64,000 nucleotides of DNA from Apostichopus japonicus. Lineage: Eukaryota; Echinodermata; Holothuroidea; Aspidochirotida; Stichopodidae. Under the pieces are notes generated by a model. The model had not been told where the DNA came from. It ran no database searches and saw only the letters and a program-made list of their open reading frames with translations. Positions within the stretch are counted from its first letter, which is position 1, and each line of letters opens with the position of its first letter. Location of the stretch: positions 15,970,611 through 16,034,610 of the forward strand of contig NC_092576.1 in the NCBI RefSeq assembly GCF_037975245.1, read 5' to 3'. A program made the translations under genes and the position numbers. Positions 24,901-39,900 of the stretch are shown piece after piece.

Positions 24901-27900
24901 TATTTATATTATGTTTTTGTAAATGTTCAATTCATTTTCTCAAAGATATTTGCCTGCGTTCATGTGTTACGTAAAATGTCCTTTCGTACTATAACTTGTG
25001 TATTTAGTCCTTTCAGGGGTATGTCTGAAAATACCTTGACGTCCCTAACATGTCACGATCTTTTGTAATCTCACAAACCTCCAGGATTGTAGGATTGTCC
25101 CATGTTCATAATATATGACTGAATTGCAGGTAACTTGGGAAACAGGGTCAAACTGAACTGTAACGGGCCATTACTTTTCATTTATGTATATTACTAATAT
25201 TCATTCAACATCCTCAAAATCAAACTTTGTTTTTTTTTGCTGATGATACAACAGTTCTGTTTTGTTCAAAATAAGAATTTAAAGGATGCAAGTTTACATG
25301 CAGAGAAAGAATTTACAAATAGGGTGAACAAAATAGTACTTATTAATATAGTTTATTCCAATATCTTTGTTTTTCCTTTTCGTATTTTGAAATTTATACA
25401 AGAGACAATATCACTTGCAGCTATGTTAAGGATCAGTAAACTTATTAAATTATGTATTATTTATGTCTAATTATAAAATCCTTATGAAGGTGATGTTTGT
25501 ATAATGTGATAATGGTAAAAATATTGTTGACTAAAAAGAGTGATTTCCTGTAAATCAATATTTATATAAAGTGTTTACCATGCTGTTTCTCCGCCGATTT
25601 TATGAATTATATCAAAATCTCACATTAAATCTCACATTAAATACTGATCGGGTTATTTGCTGAACAACAAACCAAATCCCCAGACGCAGTAAGCCTCATT
25701 ACTGGTGACTTCAACAACTGTCAAGATGGTTTCTATGGATACACGCAGTATGTAAACAGAGCCACGCGAGGGAATAATATGCTGGACTTATTCTATTGTT
25801 CGATAAAAGACGCTTATAAGCCGACTTTCCATCCACCCCTTGGCAATTCAGACCATGATGTAATCACCTTATACCCAACCTACAGACCAGTGCTCCGACA
25901 GAGTAAGCCGATCAAGAAAACAATTGAAGTCTGGAACCAGGCGGTCCAGGAACGCCTGCAGGACTGCTTCGAAGAGACTGATTGGGACTTGTTTATGAAC
26001 AACTGTAAAGATATCGATGAACTCACATACACTGTTGGTGAATATATTAACTTTTGTAAAGGCATCGTAGTTGAAAAGAAATGGGTGACACTCTATCCAA
26101 ACAACAAACCATGGGTAACGTCAGAACTGAAAGCTGTTATCAACGAGAAGAAAACTTGCTTCAGAGAAGGTGATCGAGATAAACTGAGAACGGTGAACCG
26201 GAAATTAGATGGTGAAATACGGAAGGCCAAGGATAGATACAAGGACAAAATAGAAAGTCATTTCAAATCAAATGACACTAGCATGGTATGGAAAGGCATG
26301 AAAAGCGTGACTGGGTGGGAAAACCATAAAACCAATGATATCACTGTAGACAATATAACCTCTGACAACATGCCTGATGTTTTGAACAAGTTTTATGCTA
26401 GGTTTGATAACCATGAATTTTCAGCAGAGCTTCGGCGTGCCTCTCATAGACTAGATGGTTTTTGTCAATCTGAAAGAATAGAGTTTACCCGTGGTGAAGT
26501 CTCCCGGGAATTGAGGCGGGTAAAACCTGGCAAGGCCTCTGGACCAGATGGTATTAATGGTAAAGTCCTCAAAATGTGTCATGAACAGCTCTCTTACATT
26601 TATCATCATATTTTTAACATGTCTCTACTCACTCATCATGTCCCAGTCTCCTGGAAAACTTCCCACTTGGTGCCAATCCCTAAAAAATCTGCCTTTAGTG
26701 TTTTAAATGACTTAAGACCAGTGGCACTCACCTCGATCCCCATGAAAATCTTGGAACGTCTCGTACTTTCACGATTGCGCCCCCAAATTCTTGATCATGA
26801 GGACCCCCTGCAGTTTGCGTACAGGGAAAAGCGCTCTGTGGAAGATGCAATCTTGTTTTTTGTTGACTCCATGTATAGGCACTTGGATAGTCCTGGTAAT
26901 TTTGCTAGAGTCCTATTTGTAGATTTTTCATCTGCATTCAACACCATCCTTCCACACATCTTAGTTGACAAAATGTGTGGTTATGGAATCAACTATAATC
27001 TGACAAAGTGGGTGTTGGACTTCCTGACAAATAGGACACAGAGAGTATTTGTGAATGGCAGAGTTTCTAGCGATATTGTGATGAATACTGGTGCCCCACA
27101 AGGTTGTGTTTTATCACCCGTTCTTTTCACCCTCTATACCTCTGACTGTCGCAGCACACAACCCAACACGCATATTGTTAAATTTGCTGACGACACATGC
27201 ATTTTAGGTCTTATTGAGAAGAGTGGTGACGAAACCGGGTATAGGCATGAAATATCCACCTTTACGAATTGGTGTGACGAAAACAGATTACAACTGAATG
27301 TGTCTAAAACAAAGGAGCTTGTTGTTGATTTCCGGCGTAGGGGGCACCAACTAGAGAGAATTGAAATTAGGAACGAGCCAGTAGAACAAGTCCATTCTTA
27401 TAAGTATCTGGGAGTTTTCATTACTGATAAATTGGAGTGGGGTGAACATGTGAATACTGTTCTGGCCAAAACTAATCAACGTATGTTCTTTCTACGGAAG
27501 CTCAATTTATTCAGACTAGACGCCTCTCTCATTTCTTTGTTCTACAATGCGGCCATCGAGACCATTATTACATTCTGCTTGGCTGCATGGGGTGGCAATA
27601 CGACCGCTAGAGACATGGCTAAGATTAATACACTTGTTAGAAAAGCGAGGCGAGTTTGCCGGTCTGATGATCTCAGATCAGTAGATGAGCTGCTTGTCAG
27701 GGTAACTAAAAGAAATATTATGTCAATTACGTCGTCGGAACATCCTCTAGGAAATCAGGTTGATTATAGCAGTCGAACTGGCAGGCCAATTGTCATCAGA
27801 TGCCGGACAGAAAGATACAGACGTTCGTTCTTGCCAAGGGCCATTCTTAGTCTTGCCAACGAGTTTTGTAGGAAATAAGGTTTTTTACTATATGCCAGTA

Positions 27901-30900
27901 CATGAATTTTTATTGTCTTAAGAAATGTATATATTATAAATCTTATGTTTTGATGTATTTTTGACTGTTTTATGTATGTTATACTGAGATGGAGTGAACT
28001 CCAATTCCTTTTATGGTCAATAAAGATTCTTATATCTTATATCTTATATCTTATAAAGAAAAACAAAATATATTGGCTTTGTATAACTGTCATTGAAGGC
28101 GTATTGCCCGAGTGTTATAATTTTACAGAGAGCACCCCTGGTGCTTTGAATCTGACAATTTACACAGAAAACCAACGTTTATAGGCAAGCCAAGCCGTAA
28201 ATAAGAAATTGTGTGTTGTTCTTATTTATTTACTATATATCTGTCATATCACTTGCTACACATTCAATTCTTTCTCTGAATGGTTATCACTCAAGTGGGT
28301 TTGAAGCCTTAATTCTATCAAAATGCTTCGGGTAGTATGTTGTTCGTCATTGTTCTGATAGCTAATCACGTAATAAATGTCAGGTTAAAAACACGACTTT
28401 GAGTAACTTACCTAATATTCTGTTGAACGGATAGCGTATATGCATGTTAATCACGGTAGACTTTATACTAATGGAAGGAATCGTGTTTTCTGATTTAACG
28501 TCGACAAATGTTTCATTTGCATTCTTTGCGCATTTTTAGTGAACATTATCCTATGCTGTTATTGTGAGAATGAATGAAAGAAGGATTATTTACCCAAATT
28601 TTAGTTGTTTCAAAACAAACGCTACTTATGACTATCAGGTTACATCATTTTAGATCATATCATATGAATGGTCTACATGGTTATCTGTTAACATACTAAA
28701 ATGTTTTTCAATAGATTAACATGCGTAATGCAAGTACAAAACGTTGCTTTTTCTTCCTCCAAATAAAACATTCATTTGGCTATTTATTTGCGATGTTATT
28801 TCTATATTTATTACAGAGATCTGCATAGCAACAACCTAGAAGGTTAAATTTTTATTTGAAAAGGAAAATTTGTCCAGACCGTGTATCGTAATACCTTATC
28901 CACGCCAACGGAGAATTCACTAAACATCCATTTATAGAGACAAAAGAAACATATCATAGAGTTATATACTTTCCACTTTCAAGCATTGTCACATGCAAAA
29001 CATGATTCTTGGTTCTTTTCAGGTCACTTAGTCAAAACAACTTGACGGCGCTTCCTGAATATATATTTTCTGATATGATTTCCTTACAGCGTTATTAAGT
29101 TTATTTTCAATCATTATTATTCATGTAATTAAATTGATTGATTATTGAAAAATATTCAATGACTATTCATCGATATATCGTGTTTGGATTTCGTGTTCTT
29201 CCATCTGGATGAATGTCCAATTATGGAACATTTTGACGAATATAACTTGCAAACTGGGTTAGAATAGTGCACGGTAACGTAGCAAGAACAAATGTACAAT
29301 TGTTCCTCTAAGTACACGGTCAAATTAATATCTCTCATTTACTGTCTGGTTTTGTTTGCGATTCACGTATGCGATTTCTTCGTTGGCTTTGTAAGATTTC
29401 GCAATGATGAGATTACTAAATTTTTGAATTTGCACACTCCTAAAAAAGAAACGAGTTCCGTAAAATCACTTTAGCGTTAAATTGACTGAAAAAAACCCAT
29501 CATTTTAGTTCATAATTTGGTTAAAAATTCCTTTCAGGGATCTGTCAGCAAATAGCTTGTGGTCTCTCCAAATTAACACCTTTTCTAGTCTCGAGAACAT
29601 CCAAAAGTTGTAAGATTTTGTTGTCTTTTTCATGAAATCGTTATGATGTAATGAGCATTTTTGGCCAAATATGATCACTTATAGTGTACTCTCATTGAAC
29701 ACTATATGGAACCAAAGAAGTATTTTGATCATGGAGATCCGTTGTCGTTTTAAAGGAATAATTAAATACTGTCTCAGTTTTATGAAATAAAATAATATGC
29801 AAAGCCTGAATACGGAGCCAGTGAAATCACCTACTGTTGTTCCCCGTTATGGACATATATATCGTAGACATGTAATTCACTTCATTAAACTGAGTTCATT
29901 GCAAGCTCATTTGGGAGTGAAATCATGTAAGCATGTCAAAAATATAATCATTGTGCGTCAACACGTGTTATAAATTACAGATTTACACATGTCGTGACTT
30001 TCCTCTAGTATACTTAATAGTTAATGATTCTCAGCTATGACAACGTTGAAAGTCGGGAGATTGTTCTCGGGAAATAACATTTTCGCTCTAAGCTAGTAAA
30101 GAGACTGTTCCAACTAACTTTCACTTGTCCTAAACTCATGGGGAAAGAAGAGCTGATGTTTTTTTTTTAACACGAATGCAATCACAACTCAACTCTTGAA
30201 AAGGACAATTAGTCTAGACCGCCAATCCCAATGTAGAATTCACTAAACACCCATTTATTAAGAAGAAATAAACATAAAGTAATACACTTTCCACTTTCCA
30301 ACATTGTCACATGCAAAACATGATTCTTGGTTCTTTTCAGGTCACTTAGTCAAAACAACTTGACGGCTCTTCCTGAACATATATTTTCTGATTTGATTTC
30401 CTTACAGCATTTGTAAGTTTACATATATTTTCAATTATTAATAATATCAATAAATTTATTGATTATTGAAAACTATTCATTGACTATTCATCATTATATC
30501 GTGTTTGGATTTTGTGTTCTTCCATCTGGATGAGTGTCCAATTATGGAACTTTTTTGACGAATATTAGTTGGGTTAGAATGGTGCACGGTAACGTAGCAA
30601 TAACAAATGCACAATTGTTCCTTTAAGGAAACGGTCAAATTGATATCTCTCATTTGCTCTGTGGTTTTGTTTGCGATTCACGTACGCGATTTCTTCGTTG
30701 GCTTTGTAAGATTTCGCAATGACGTGATTACTTAATTTATGAATTTGCACACTCCTAACAAGGAAACAATATCCCTAAAATCGCCTAAGCGTTAAATTGA
30801 CTGTCTAATTTCGGTAAATGTCTGAGTGGACTAACGCAGGAAAGAAAGTGTCGCAGAGGCAAAAACGAATGTTTTCGTCTCACAATTTGACTTTCATATC

Positions 30901-33900
30901 CCTGCAGTTACACATAGTAACACACAGTATGAGTTCTTACGGTGTAGCCAACCATCATACCTCTGTTATCGTATGATATTCATATTACTTGCAGAAATCT
31001 GGGTGAAAACAAGTTGGGATCTCTCCCAATGCATATATTTTCCAATCTCTCGAAGCTTGAGCGGCTGTAATTTTTTTTTTTTTCACTAAGTCCTATTTAT
31101 AATATGTTTTTGTACTTGTTCAATTCATTTTCTCAAACATATTTGCCTGCGTTCATATGTTACGGTAAAATGTCCTGTCGTGCTATAACTTTGTGCATTA
31201 AGTCCTTTCAGGGGTCTGTCTGAAAAGACCTTGACGTCCCTACCTGTCACGATATACATATTACTTGCAGATATCTGAATAAAAACAAGTTGGGATCTCT
31301 CCAGATGCATATATTTTCTAATCTATGGAATCTTGAGGAGCTGTAAGTCTCTTTTTTTTTCACTAAGCCCTATTTATATTATGTTTTTGTAAATGTTCAA
31401 TTCATTTTCTCAAAGATATTTGCCTGCGTTCATGTGTTACGTAAAATGTCCTGTCGTACTATAACTTTGTGCATTAGGTCCTTTCAGGGGTCTGTCTGAA
31501 AATACCTTGACGTCCCTACCTGTCACGATATACATATTACTTGCAGATATCTGGATAATAACAAGTTGGGATCTCTCCAGATGCATATATTTTCTAATCT
31601 ATCGAATCTTGAGGAGCTGTAAGTCTCTTTTTTTTCACTAAGCCCTATTTATATTATGTTTTTGTAAATGTTCAATTCATTTTCTCAAAGATATTTGCCT
31701 GCGTTCATGTGTTACGTAAAATGTCCTTTCGTACTATAACTTGTGTATTTAGTCCTTTCAGGGGTATGTCTGAAAATACCTTGACGTCCCTAACATGTCA
31801 CGATCTTTTGTAATCTCACAAACCTCCAGGATTGTAGGATTGTCCCATGTTCATAATATATGACTGAATTGCAGGTAACTTGGGAAACAGGGTCTAGTAT
31901 GTCCACTTCAATGGAACATCCTCATCTAAACTGAACTGTAACGGGCCATTACTTTTCATTTATGTATATTACTAATATTCATTCAACATCCTCAAAATCA
32001 AACTTTGTTTTTTTTTGCTGATGATACAACAGTTCTGTTTTGTTCAAAATAAGAATTTAAAGGATGCAAGTTTACATGCAGAGAAAGAATTTACAAATAG
32101 GGTGAACAAAATAGTACTTATTAATATAGTTTATTCCAATATCTTTGTTTTTCCTTTTCGTATTTTGAAATTTATACAAGAGACAATATCACTTGCAGCT
32201 ATGTTAAGGATCAGTAAACTTATTAAATTATGTATTATTTATGTCTAATTATAAAATCCTTATGAAGGTGATGTTTGTATAATGTGATAATGGTAAAAAT
32301 ATTGTTGACTAAAAAGAGTGATTTCCTGTAAATCAATATTTATATAAAGTGTTTACCATGCTGTTTCTCCGCCGATTTTATGAATTATATCAAAATCTCA
32401 CATTAAAAAAAAACAAAATATATTGGCTTTGTATAACTGTCATTGAAGGCGTATTGCCCGAGTGTTATAATTTTACAGAGAGCACCCCTGGTGCTTTGAA
32501 TCTGACAATTTACACAGAAAACCAACGTTTATAGGCAAGCCAAGCCGTAAATAAGAAATTGTGTGTTGTTCTTATTTATTTACTATATATCTGTCATATC
32601 ACTTGCTACACATTCAATTCTTTCTCTGAATGGTTATCACTCAAGTGGGTTTGAAGCCTTAATTCTATCAAAATGCTTCGGGTAGTATGTTGTTCGTCAT
32701 TGTTCTGATAGCTAATCACGTAATAAATGTCAGGTTAAAAACACGACTTTGAGTAACTTACCTAATATTCTGTTGAACGGATAGCGTATATGCATGTTAA
32801 TCACGGTAGACTTTATACTAATGGAAGGAATCGTGTTTTCTGATTTAACGTCGACAAATGTTTCATTTGCATTCTTTGCGCATTTTTAGTGAACATTATC
32901 CTATGCTGTTATTGTGAGAATGAATGAAAGAAGGATTATTTACCCAAATTTTAGTTGTTTCAAAACAAACGCTACTTATGACTATCAGGTTACATCATTT
33001 TAGATCATATCATATGAATGGTCTACATGGTTATCTGTTAACATACTAAAATGTTTTTCAATAGATTAACATGCGTAATGCAAGTACAAAACGTTGCTTT
33101 TTCTTCCTCCAAATAAAACATTCATTTGGCTATTTATTTGCGATGTTATTTCTATATTTATTACAGAGATCTGCATAGCAACAACCTAGAAGGTTAAATT
33201 TTTATTTGAAAAGGAAAATTTGTCCAGACCGTGTATCGTAATACCTTATCCACGCCAACGGAGAATTCACTAAACATCCATTTATAGAGACAAAAGAAAC
33301 ATATCATAGAGTTATATACTTTCCACTTTCAAGCATTGTCACATGCAAAACATGATTCTTGGTTCTTTTCAGGTCACTTAGTCAAAACAACTTGACGGCG
33401 CTTCCTGAATATATATTTTCTGATATGATTTCCTTACAGCGTTATTAAGTTTATTTTCAATCATTATTATTCATGTAATTAAATTGATTGATTATTGAAA
33501 AATATTCAATGACTATTCATCGATATATCGTGTTTGGATTTCGTGTTCTTCCATCTGGATGAATGTCCAATTATGGAACATTTTGACGAATATAACTTGC
33601 AAACTGGGTTAGAATAGTGCACGGTAACGTAGCAAGAACAAATGTACAATTGTTCCTCTAAGTACACGGTCAAATTAATATCTCTCATTTACTGTCTGGT
33701 TTTGTTTGCGATTCACGTATGCGATTTCTTCGTTGGCTTTGTAAGATTTCGCAATGATGAGATTACTAAATTTTTGAATTTGCACACTCCTAAAAAAGAA
33801 ACGAGTTCCGTAAAATCACTTTAGCGTTAAATTGACTGAAAAAAACCCATCATTTTAGTTCATAATTTGGTTAAAAATTCCTTTCAGGGATCTGTCAGCA

Positions 33901-36900
33901 AATAGCTTGTGGTCTCTCCAAATTAACACCTTTTCTAGTCTCGAGAACATCCAAAAGTTGTAAGATTTTGTTGTCTTTTTCATGAAATCGTTATGATGTA
34001 ATGAGCATTTTTGGCCAAATATGATCACTTATAGTGTACTCTCATTGAACACTATATGGAACCAAAGAAGTATTTTGATCATGGAGATCCGTTGTCGTTT
34101 TAAAGGAATAATTAAATACTGTCTCAGTTTTATGAAATAAAATAATATGCAAAGCCTGAATACGGAGCCAGTGAAATCACCTACTGTTGTTCCCCGTTAT
34201 GGACATATATATCGTAGACATGTAATTCACTTCATTAAACTGAGTTCATTGCAAGCTCATTTGGGAGTGAAATCATGTAAGCATGTCAAAAATATAATCA
34301 TTGTGCGTCAACACGTGTTATAAATTACAGATTTACACATGTCGTGACTTTCCTCTAGTATACTTAATAGTTAATGATTCTCAGCTATGACAACGTTGAA
34401 AGTCGGGAGATTGTTCTCGGGAAATAACATTTTCGCTCTAAGCTAGTAAAGAGACTGTTCCAACTAACTTTCACTTGTCCTAAACTCATGGGGAAAGAAG
34501 AGCTGATGTTTTTTTTTAACACGAATGCAATCACAACTCAACTCTTGAAAAGGACAATTAGTCTAGACCGCCAATCCCAATGTAGAATTCACTAAACACC
34601 CATTTATTAAGAAGAAATAAACATAGAGTAATATACTTTCCACTTTCCAACATTGTCACATGCAAAACATGATTCTTGGTTCTTTTCAGGTTACTTAATC
34701 AAAACAACTTGACGGCTCTTCCTGAACATATATTTTCTGATTTGATTTCCTTAAAGTATTTGTAACTTTACATATATTTTCAATTATTAATAATATCAAT
34801 AAATTTATTGATTATTGAAAACTATTCATTGACTATTCATCATTATATCGTGTTTGGATTTTGTGTTCTTCCATCTGGATGAGTGTCCAATTATGGAACT
34901 TTTTTGACGAATATTAGTTGGGTTAGAATGGTGCACGGTAACGTAGCAATAACAAATGCACAATTGTTCCTTTAAGGAAACGGTCAAATTGATATCTCTC
35001 ATTTGCTCTGTGGTTTTGTTTGCGATTCACGTACGCGATTTCTTCGTTGGCTTTGTAAGATTTCGCAATGACGTGATTACTTAATTTATGAATTTGCACA
35101 CTCCTAACAAGGAAACAATATCCCTAAAATCGCCTAAGCGTTAAATTGACTGTCTAATTTCGGTAAATGTCTGAGTGGACTAACGCAGGAAAGAAAGTGT
35201 CGCAGAGGCAAAAACGAATGTTCTCGTCTCACAATTTGACTTTCATATCCCTGCAGTTACACATAGTAACACACAGTATGAGTTCTTACGGTGTAGCCAA
35301 CCATCATACCTCTGTTATCGTATGATATTCATATTACTTGCAGAAATCTGGGTGAAAACAAGTTGGGATCTCTCCCAATGCATATATTTTCCAATCTCTC
35401 GAAGCTTGAGCGGCTGTAATTTTTTTTTTTTCACTAAGTCCTATTTATAATATGTTTTTGTACTTGTTCAATTCATTTTCTCAAACATATTTGCCTGCGT
35501 TCATATGTTACGATAAAATGTCCTGTCGTACTATAACTTTGTGCATTAAGTCCTTTCAGGGGTCTCTCTGAAAAGACCTTGACGTCCCTACCTGTCACGA
35601 TATACATATTACTTGCAGATATCTGGATAATAACAAGTTGGGATCTCTCCAGATGCATATATTTTCTAATCTATCGAATCTTGAGGAGCTGTAAGTCTCT
35701 TTTTTTTCACTAAGCCCTATTTATATTATGTTTTTGTAAATGTTCAATTCATTTTCTCAAAGATATTTGCCTGCGTTCATGTGTTACGTAAAATGTCCTT
35801 TCGTACGATAACTTGTGTATTTAGTCCTTTCAGGGGTATGTCTGAAAATACCTTGACGTCCCTAACATGTCACGATCTTTTGTAATCTCACAAACCTCCA
35901 GGATTGTAGGATTGTCCCATGTTCATAATATATGACTGAATTGCAGGTAACTTGGGAAACAGGGTCTAGTATGTCCACTTCAATGGAACATCCTCATCTA
36001 AACTGAACTGTAACGGGCCATTACTTTTCATTTATGTATATTACTAATATTCATTCAACATCCTCAAAATCAAACTTTGTATTTTTTGCTGATGATACAA
36101 CAGTTCTGTTTTGTTCAAAATAAGAATTTAAAGGATGCAAGTTTACATGCAGAGAAAGAATTTACAAATAGGGTGAACAAAATAGTACTTATTAATATAG
36201 TTTATTCCAATATCTTTGCTTTTCCTTTTCGTATTTTGAAATTTATACAAGAGACAATATCACTTGCAGCTATGTTAAGGATCAGTAAACTTATTAAATT
36301 ATGTATTATTTATGTCTAATTATAAAATCCTTATGAAGGTGATGTTTGTATAATGTGATAATGGTAAAAATATTGTTGACTAAAAAGAGTGATTTCCTGT
36401 AAATCAATATTTATATAAAGTGTTTACCATGCTGTTTCTCCGCCGATTTTATGAATTATATCAAAATCTCACATTAAAGAAAAACAAAATATATTGGCTT
36501 TGTATAACTGTCATTGAAGGCGTATTGCCCGAGTGTTATAATTTTACAGAGAGCACCCCTGGTGCTTTGAATCTGACAATTTACACAGAAAACCAACGTT
36601 TATAGGCAAGCCAAGCCGTAAATAAGAAATTGTGTGTTGTTCTTATTTATTTACTATATATCTGTCATATCACTTGCTACACATTCAATTCTTTCTCTGA
36701 TTGGTTATCACTCAAGTGGGTTTGAAGCCTTAATTCTATCAAAATGCTTCGGGTAGTATGTTGTTCGTCATTGTTCTGATAGTTAATCACGTAATAAATG
36801 TCAGGTTAAAAACACGACTTTGAGTAACTTACCTAATATTCTGTTGAACGGATAGCGTATATGCATGTTAATCACGGTAGACTTTATACTAATGGAAGGA

Positions 36901-39900
36901 ATCGTGTTTTCTGATTTAACGTCGACAAATGCTTCATTTGCATTCTTTGCGCATTTTTAGTGAACATTATCCTATGCTGTTATTGTGAGAATGAATGAAA
37001 GAAGGATTATTTACCCAAATTTTAGTTGTTTCAAAACAAACGCTACTTATGACTATCAGGTTACATCATTTTAGATCATATCATATGAATGGTCTACATG
37101 GTTATCTGTTAACATACTAAAATGTTTTTCAATAGATTAATATGCGTAATGCAAGTACAAAACGTTGCTTTTTCTTCCTCCAAATAAAACATTCATTTGG
37201 CTATTTATTTGCGATGTTATTTCTATATTTATTACAGAGATCTGCATAGCAACAACCTAGAAGGTTAAATTTTTATTTGAAAAGGAAAATTTGTCCAGAC
37301 CGTGTATCGTAATACCTTATCCACGCCAACGGAGAATTCACTAAACATCCATTTATAGAGACAAAAGAAACATATCATAGAGTTATATACTTTCCACTTT
37401 CAAGCATTGTCACATGCAAAACATGATTCTTGGTTCTTTTCAGGTCACTTAGTCAAAACAACTTGACGGCTCTTCCTGAACATATGTTTGCTAGTCAAAC
37501 GCGTTTATTGAAACTGTATGTATACTAACATTCTTATTCGTATAGCATTACAAGGTTTAAAAGCAATAATATATATATATATATATCATCCCCAAATGTG
37601 TAGAAATCCATCAACAAATAGTAATTGCTATCAGCAACATGAAATGTTGATAAAACCTAGCTTTCATAATAAATTTTCGAGCCATAGATCGTCCCAGTAT
37701 TCATGCTCAGATTAAAAAACATAATATCATTTATTTCATACGTATTGATCGTGATAAATATTAACAATAATGACGATAATAACCGTATATATATATATAT
37801 ATAGCATGTCAAAAATATAATCATTGTGCGTCAACACGTGTTATAAATTACAGATTTACACATGTCGTGACTTTCCTCTAGTATACTTAATAGTTAATGA
37901 TTCTCAGCTATGACAACGTTGAAAGTCGGGAGATTGTTCTCGGGAAATAACATTTTCGCTCTAAGCTAGTAAAGAGACTGTTCCAACTAACTTTCACTTG
38001 TCCTAAACTCATGGGGAAAGAAGAGCTGATGTTTTTTTTTTTAACACGAATGCAATCACAACTCAACTCTTGAAAAGGACAATTAGTCTAGACCGCCAAT
38101 CCCAATGTAGAATTCACTAAACACCCATTTATTAAGAAGAAATAAACATAGAGTAATACACTTTCCACTTTCCAACATTGTCACATGCAAAACATGATTC
38201 TTGGTTCTTTTCAGGTTCCTTGAGCAAAACAACTTGACAGCTCTTCCTGAACATATATTTTCTGATTTGATTTCCTTACAGAATTTGTAAGTTTACATAT
38301 ATTTTCAATTATTAATAATATCAATAAATTTATTGATTATTGAAAACTATTCATTGACTATTCATCATTATATCGTGTTTGGATTTTGTGTTCTTCCATC
38401 TGGATGAGTGTCCAATTATGGAACTTTTTTGACGAATATTAGTTGGGTTAGAATGGTGCACGGTAACGTAGCAATAACAAATGCACAATTGTTCCTTTAA
38501 GGAAACGGTCAAATTGATATCTCTCATTTGCTCTGTGGTTTTGTTTGCGATTCACGTACGCGATTTCTTCGTTGGCTTTGTAAGATTTCGCAATGACGTG
38601 ATTACTTAATTTATGAATTTGCACACTCCTAACAAGGAAACAATATCCCTAAAATCGCCTAAGCGTTAAATTGACTGTCTAATTTCGGTAAATGTCTGAG
38701 TGGACTAACGCAGGAAAGAAAGTGTCGCAGAGGCAAAAACGAATGTTTTCGTCTCACAATTTGACTTTCATATCCCTGCAGTTACACATAGTAACACACA
38801 GTATGAGTTCTTACGGTGTGGCCAACCATCATACCTCTGTTATCGTATGATATTCATATTACTTGCAGAAATCTGGGTGAAAACAAGTTGGGATCTCTCC
38901 CAATGCATATATTTTCCAACCTCTTGAAGCTTGAGCGGCTGTAAGTTGTTTTTTTTTTTTTTTTCACTAAGTCCTATGATTGAAAACTATTCATTGACTA
39001 TTCATCATTATATCGTGTTTGGATTTTGTGTTCTTCCATCTGGATGAGTGTCCAATTATGGAACTTTTTTGACGAATATTAGTTGGGTTAGAATGGTGCA
39101 CGGTAACGTAGCAATAACAAATGCACAATTGTTCCTTTAAGGAAACGGTCAAATTGATATCTCTCATTTGCTCTGTGGTTTTGTTTGCGATTCACGTACG
39201 CGATTTCTTCGTTGGCTTTGTAAGATTTCGCAATGACGTGATTACTTAATTTATGAATTTGCACACTCCTAACAAGGAAACAATATCCCTAAAATCGCCT
39301 AAGCGTTAAATTGACTGTCTAATTTCGGTAAATGTCTGAGTGGACTAACGCAGGAAAGAAAGTGTCGCAGAGGCAAAAACGAATGTTTTCGTCTCACAAT
39401 TTGACTTTCATATCCCTGCAGTTACACATAGTAACACAGTATGAGTTCTTACGGTGTAGCCAACCATCATACCTCTGTTATCGTATGATATTCATATTAT
39501 TCATATTCCTGAATATATATTTTCTGATATGATTTCCTTACAGCGTTATTAAGTTTATTTTCAATCATTATTATTCATGTAATTAAATTGATTGATTATT
39601 GAAAAATATTCAATGACTATTCATCGATATATCGTGTTTGGATTTCGTGTTCTTCCATCTGGATGAATGTCCAATTATGGAACATTTTGACGAATATAAC
39701 TTGCAAACTGGGTTAGAATAGTGCACGGTAACGTAGCAAGAACAAATGTACAATTGTTCCTCTAAGGACACGGTCAAATTAATATCTCTCATTTACTGTC
39801 TGGTTTTGTTTGCGATTCACGTATGCGATTTCTTCGTTGGCTTTGTAAGATTTCGCAATGATGAGATTACTAAATTTTTGAATTTGCACACTCCTAAAAA

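Noticed and set aside
19527-36605. Repeated 61-codon frame in block tails (end TENQRL)
   Set aside because: No family resemblance; preserved only by block duplication, and broken in block G and by the block C insertion.
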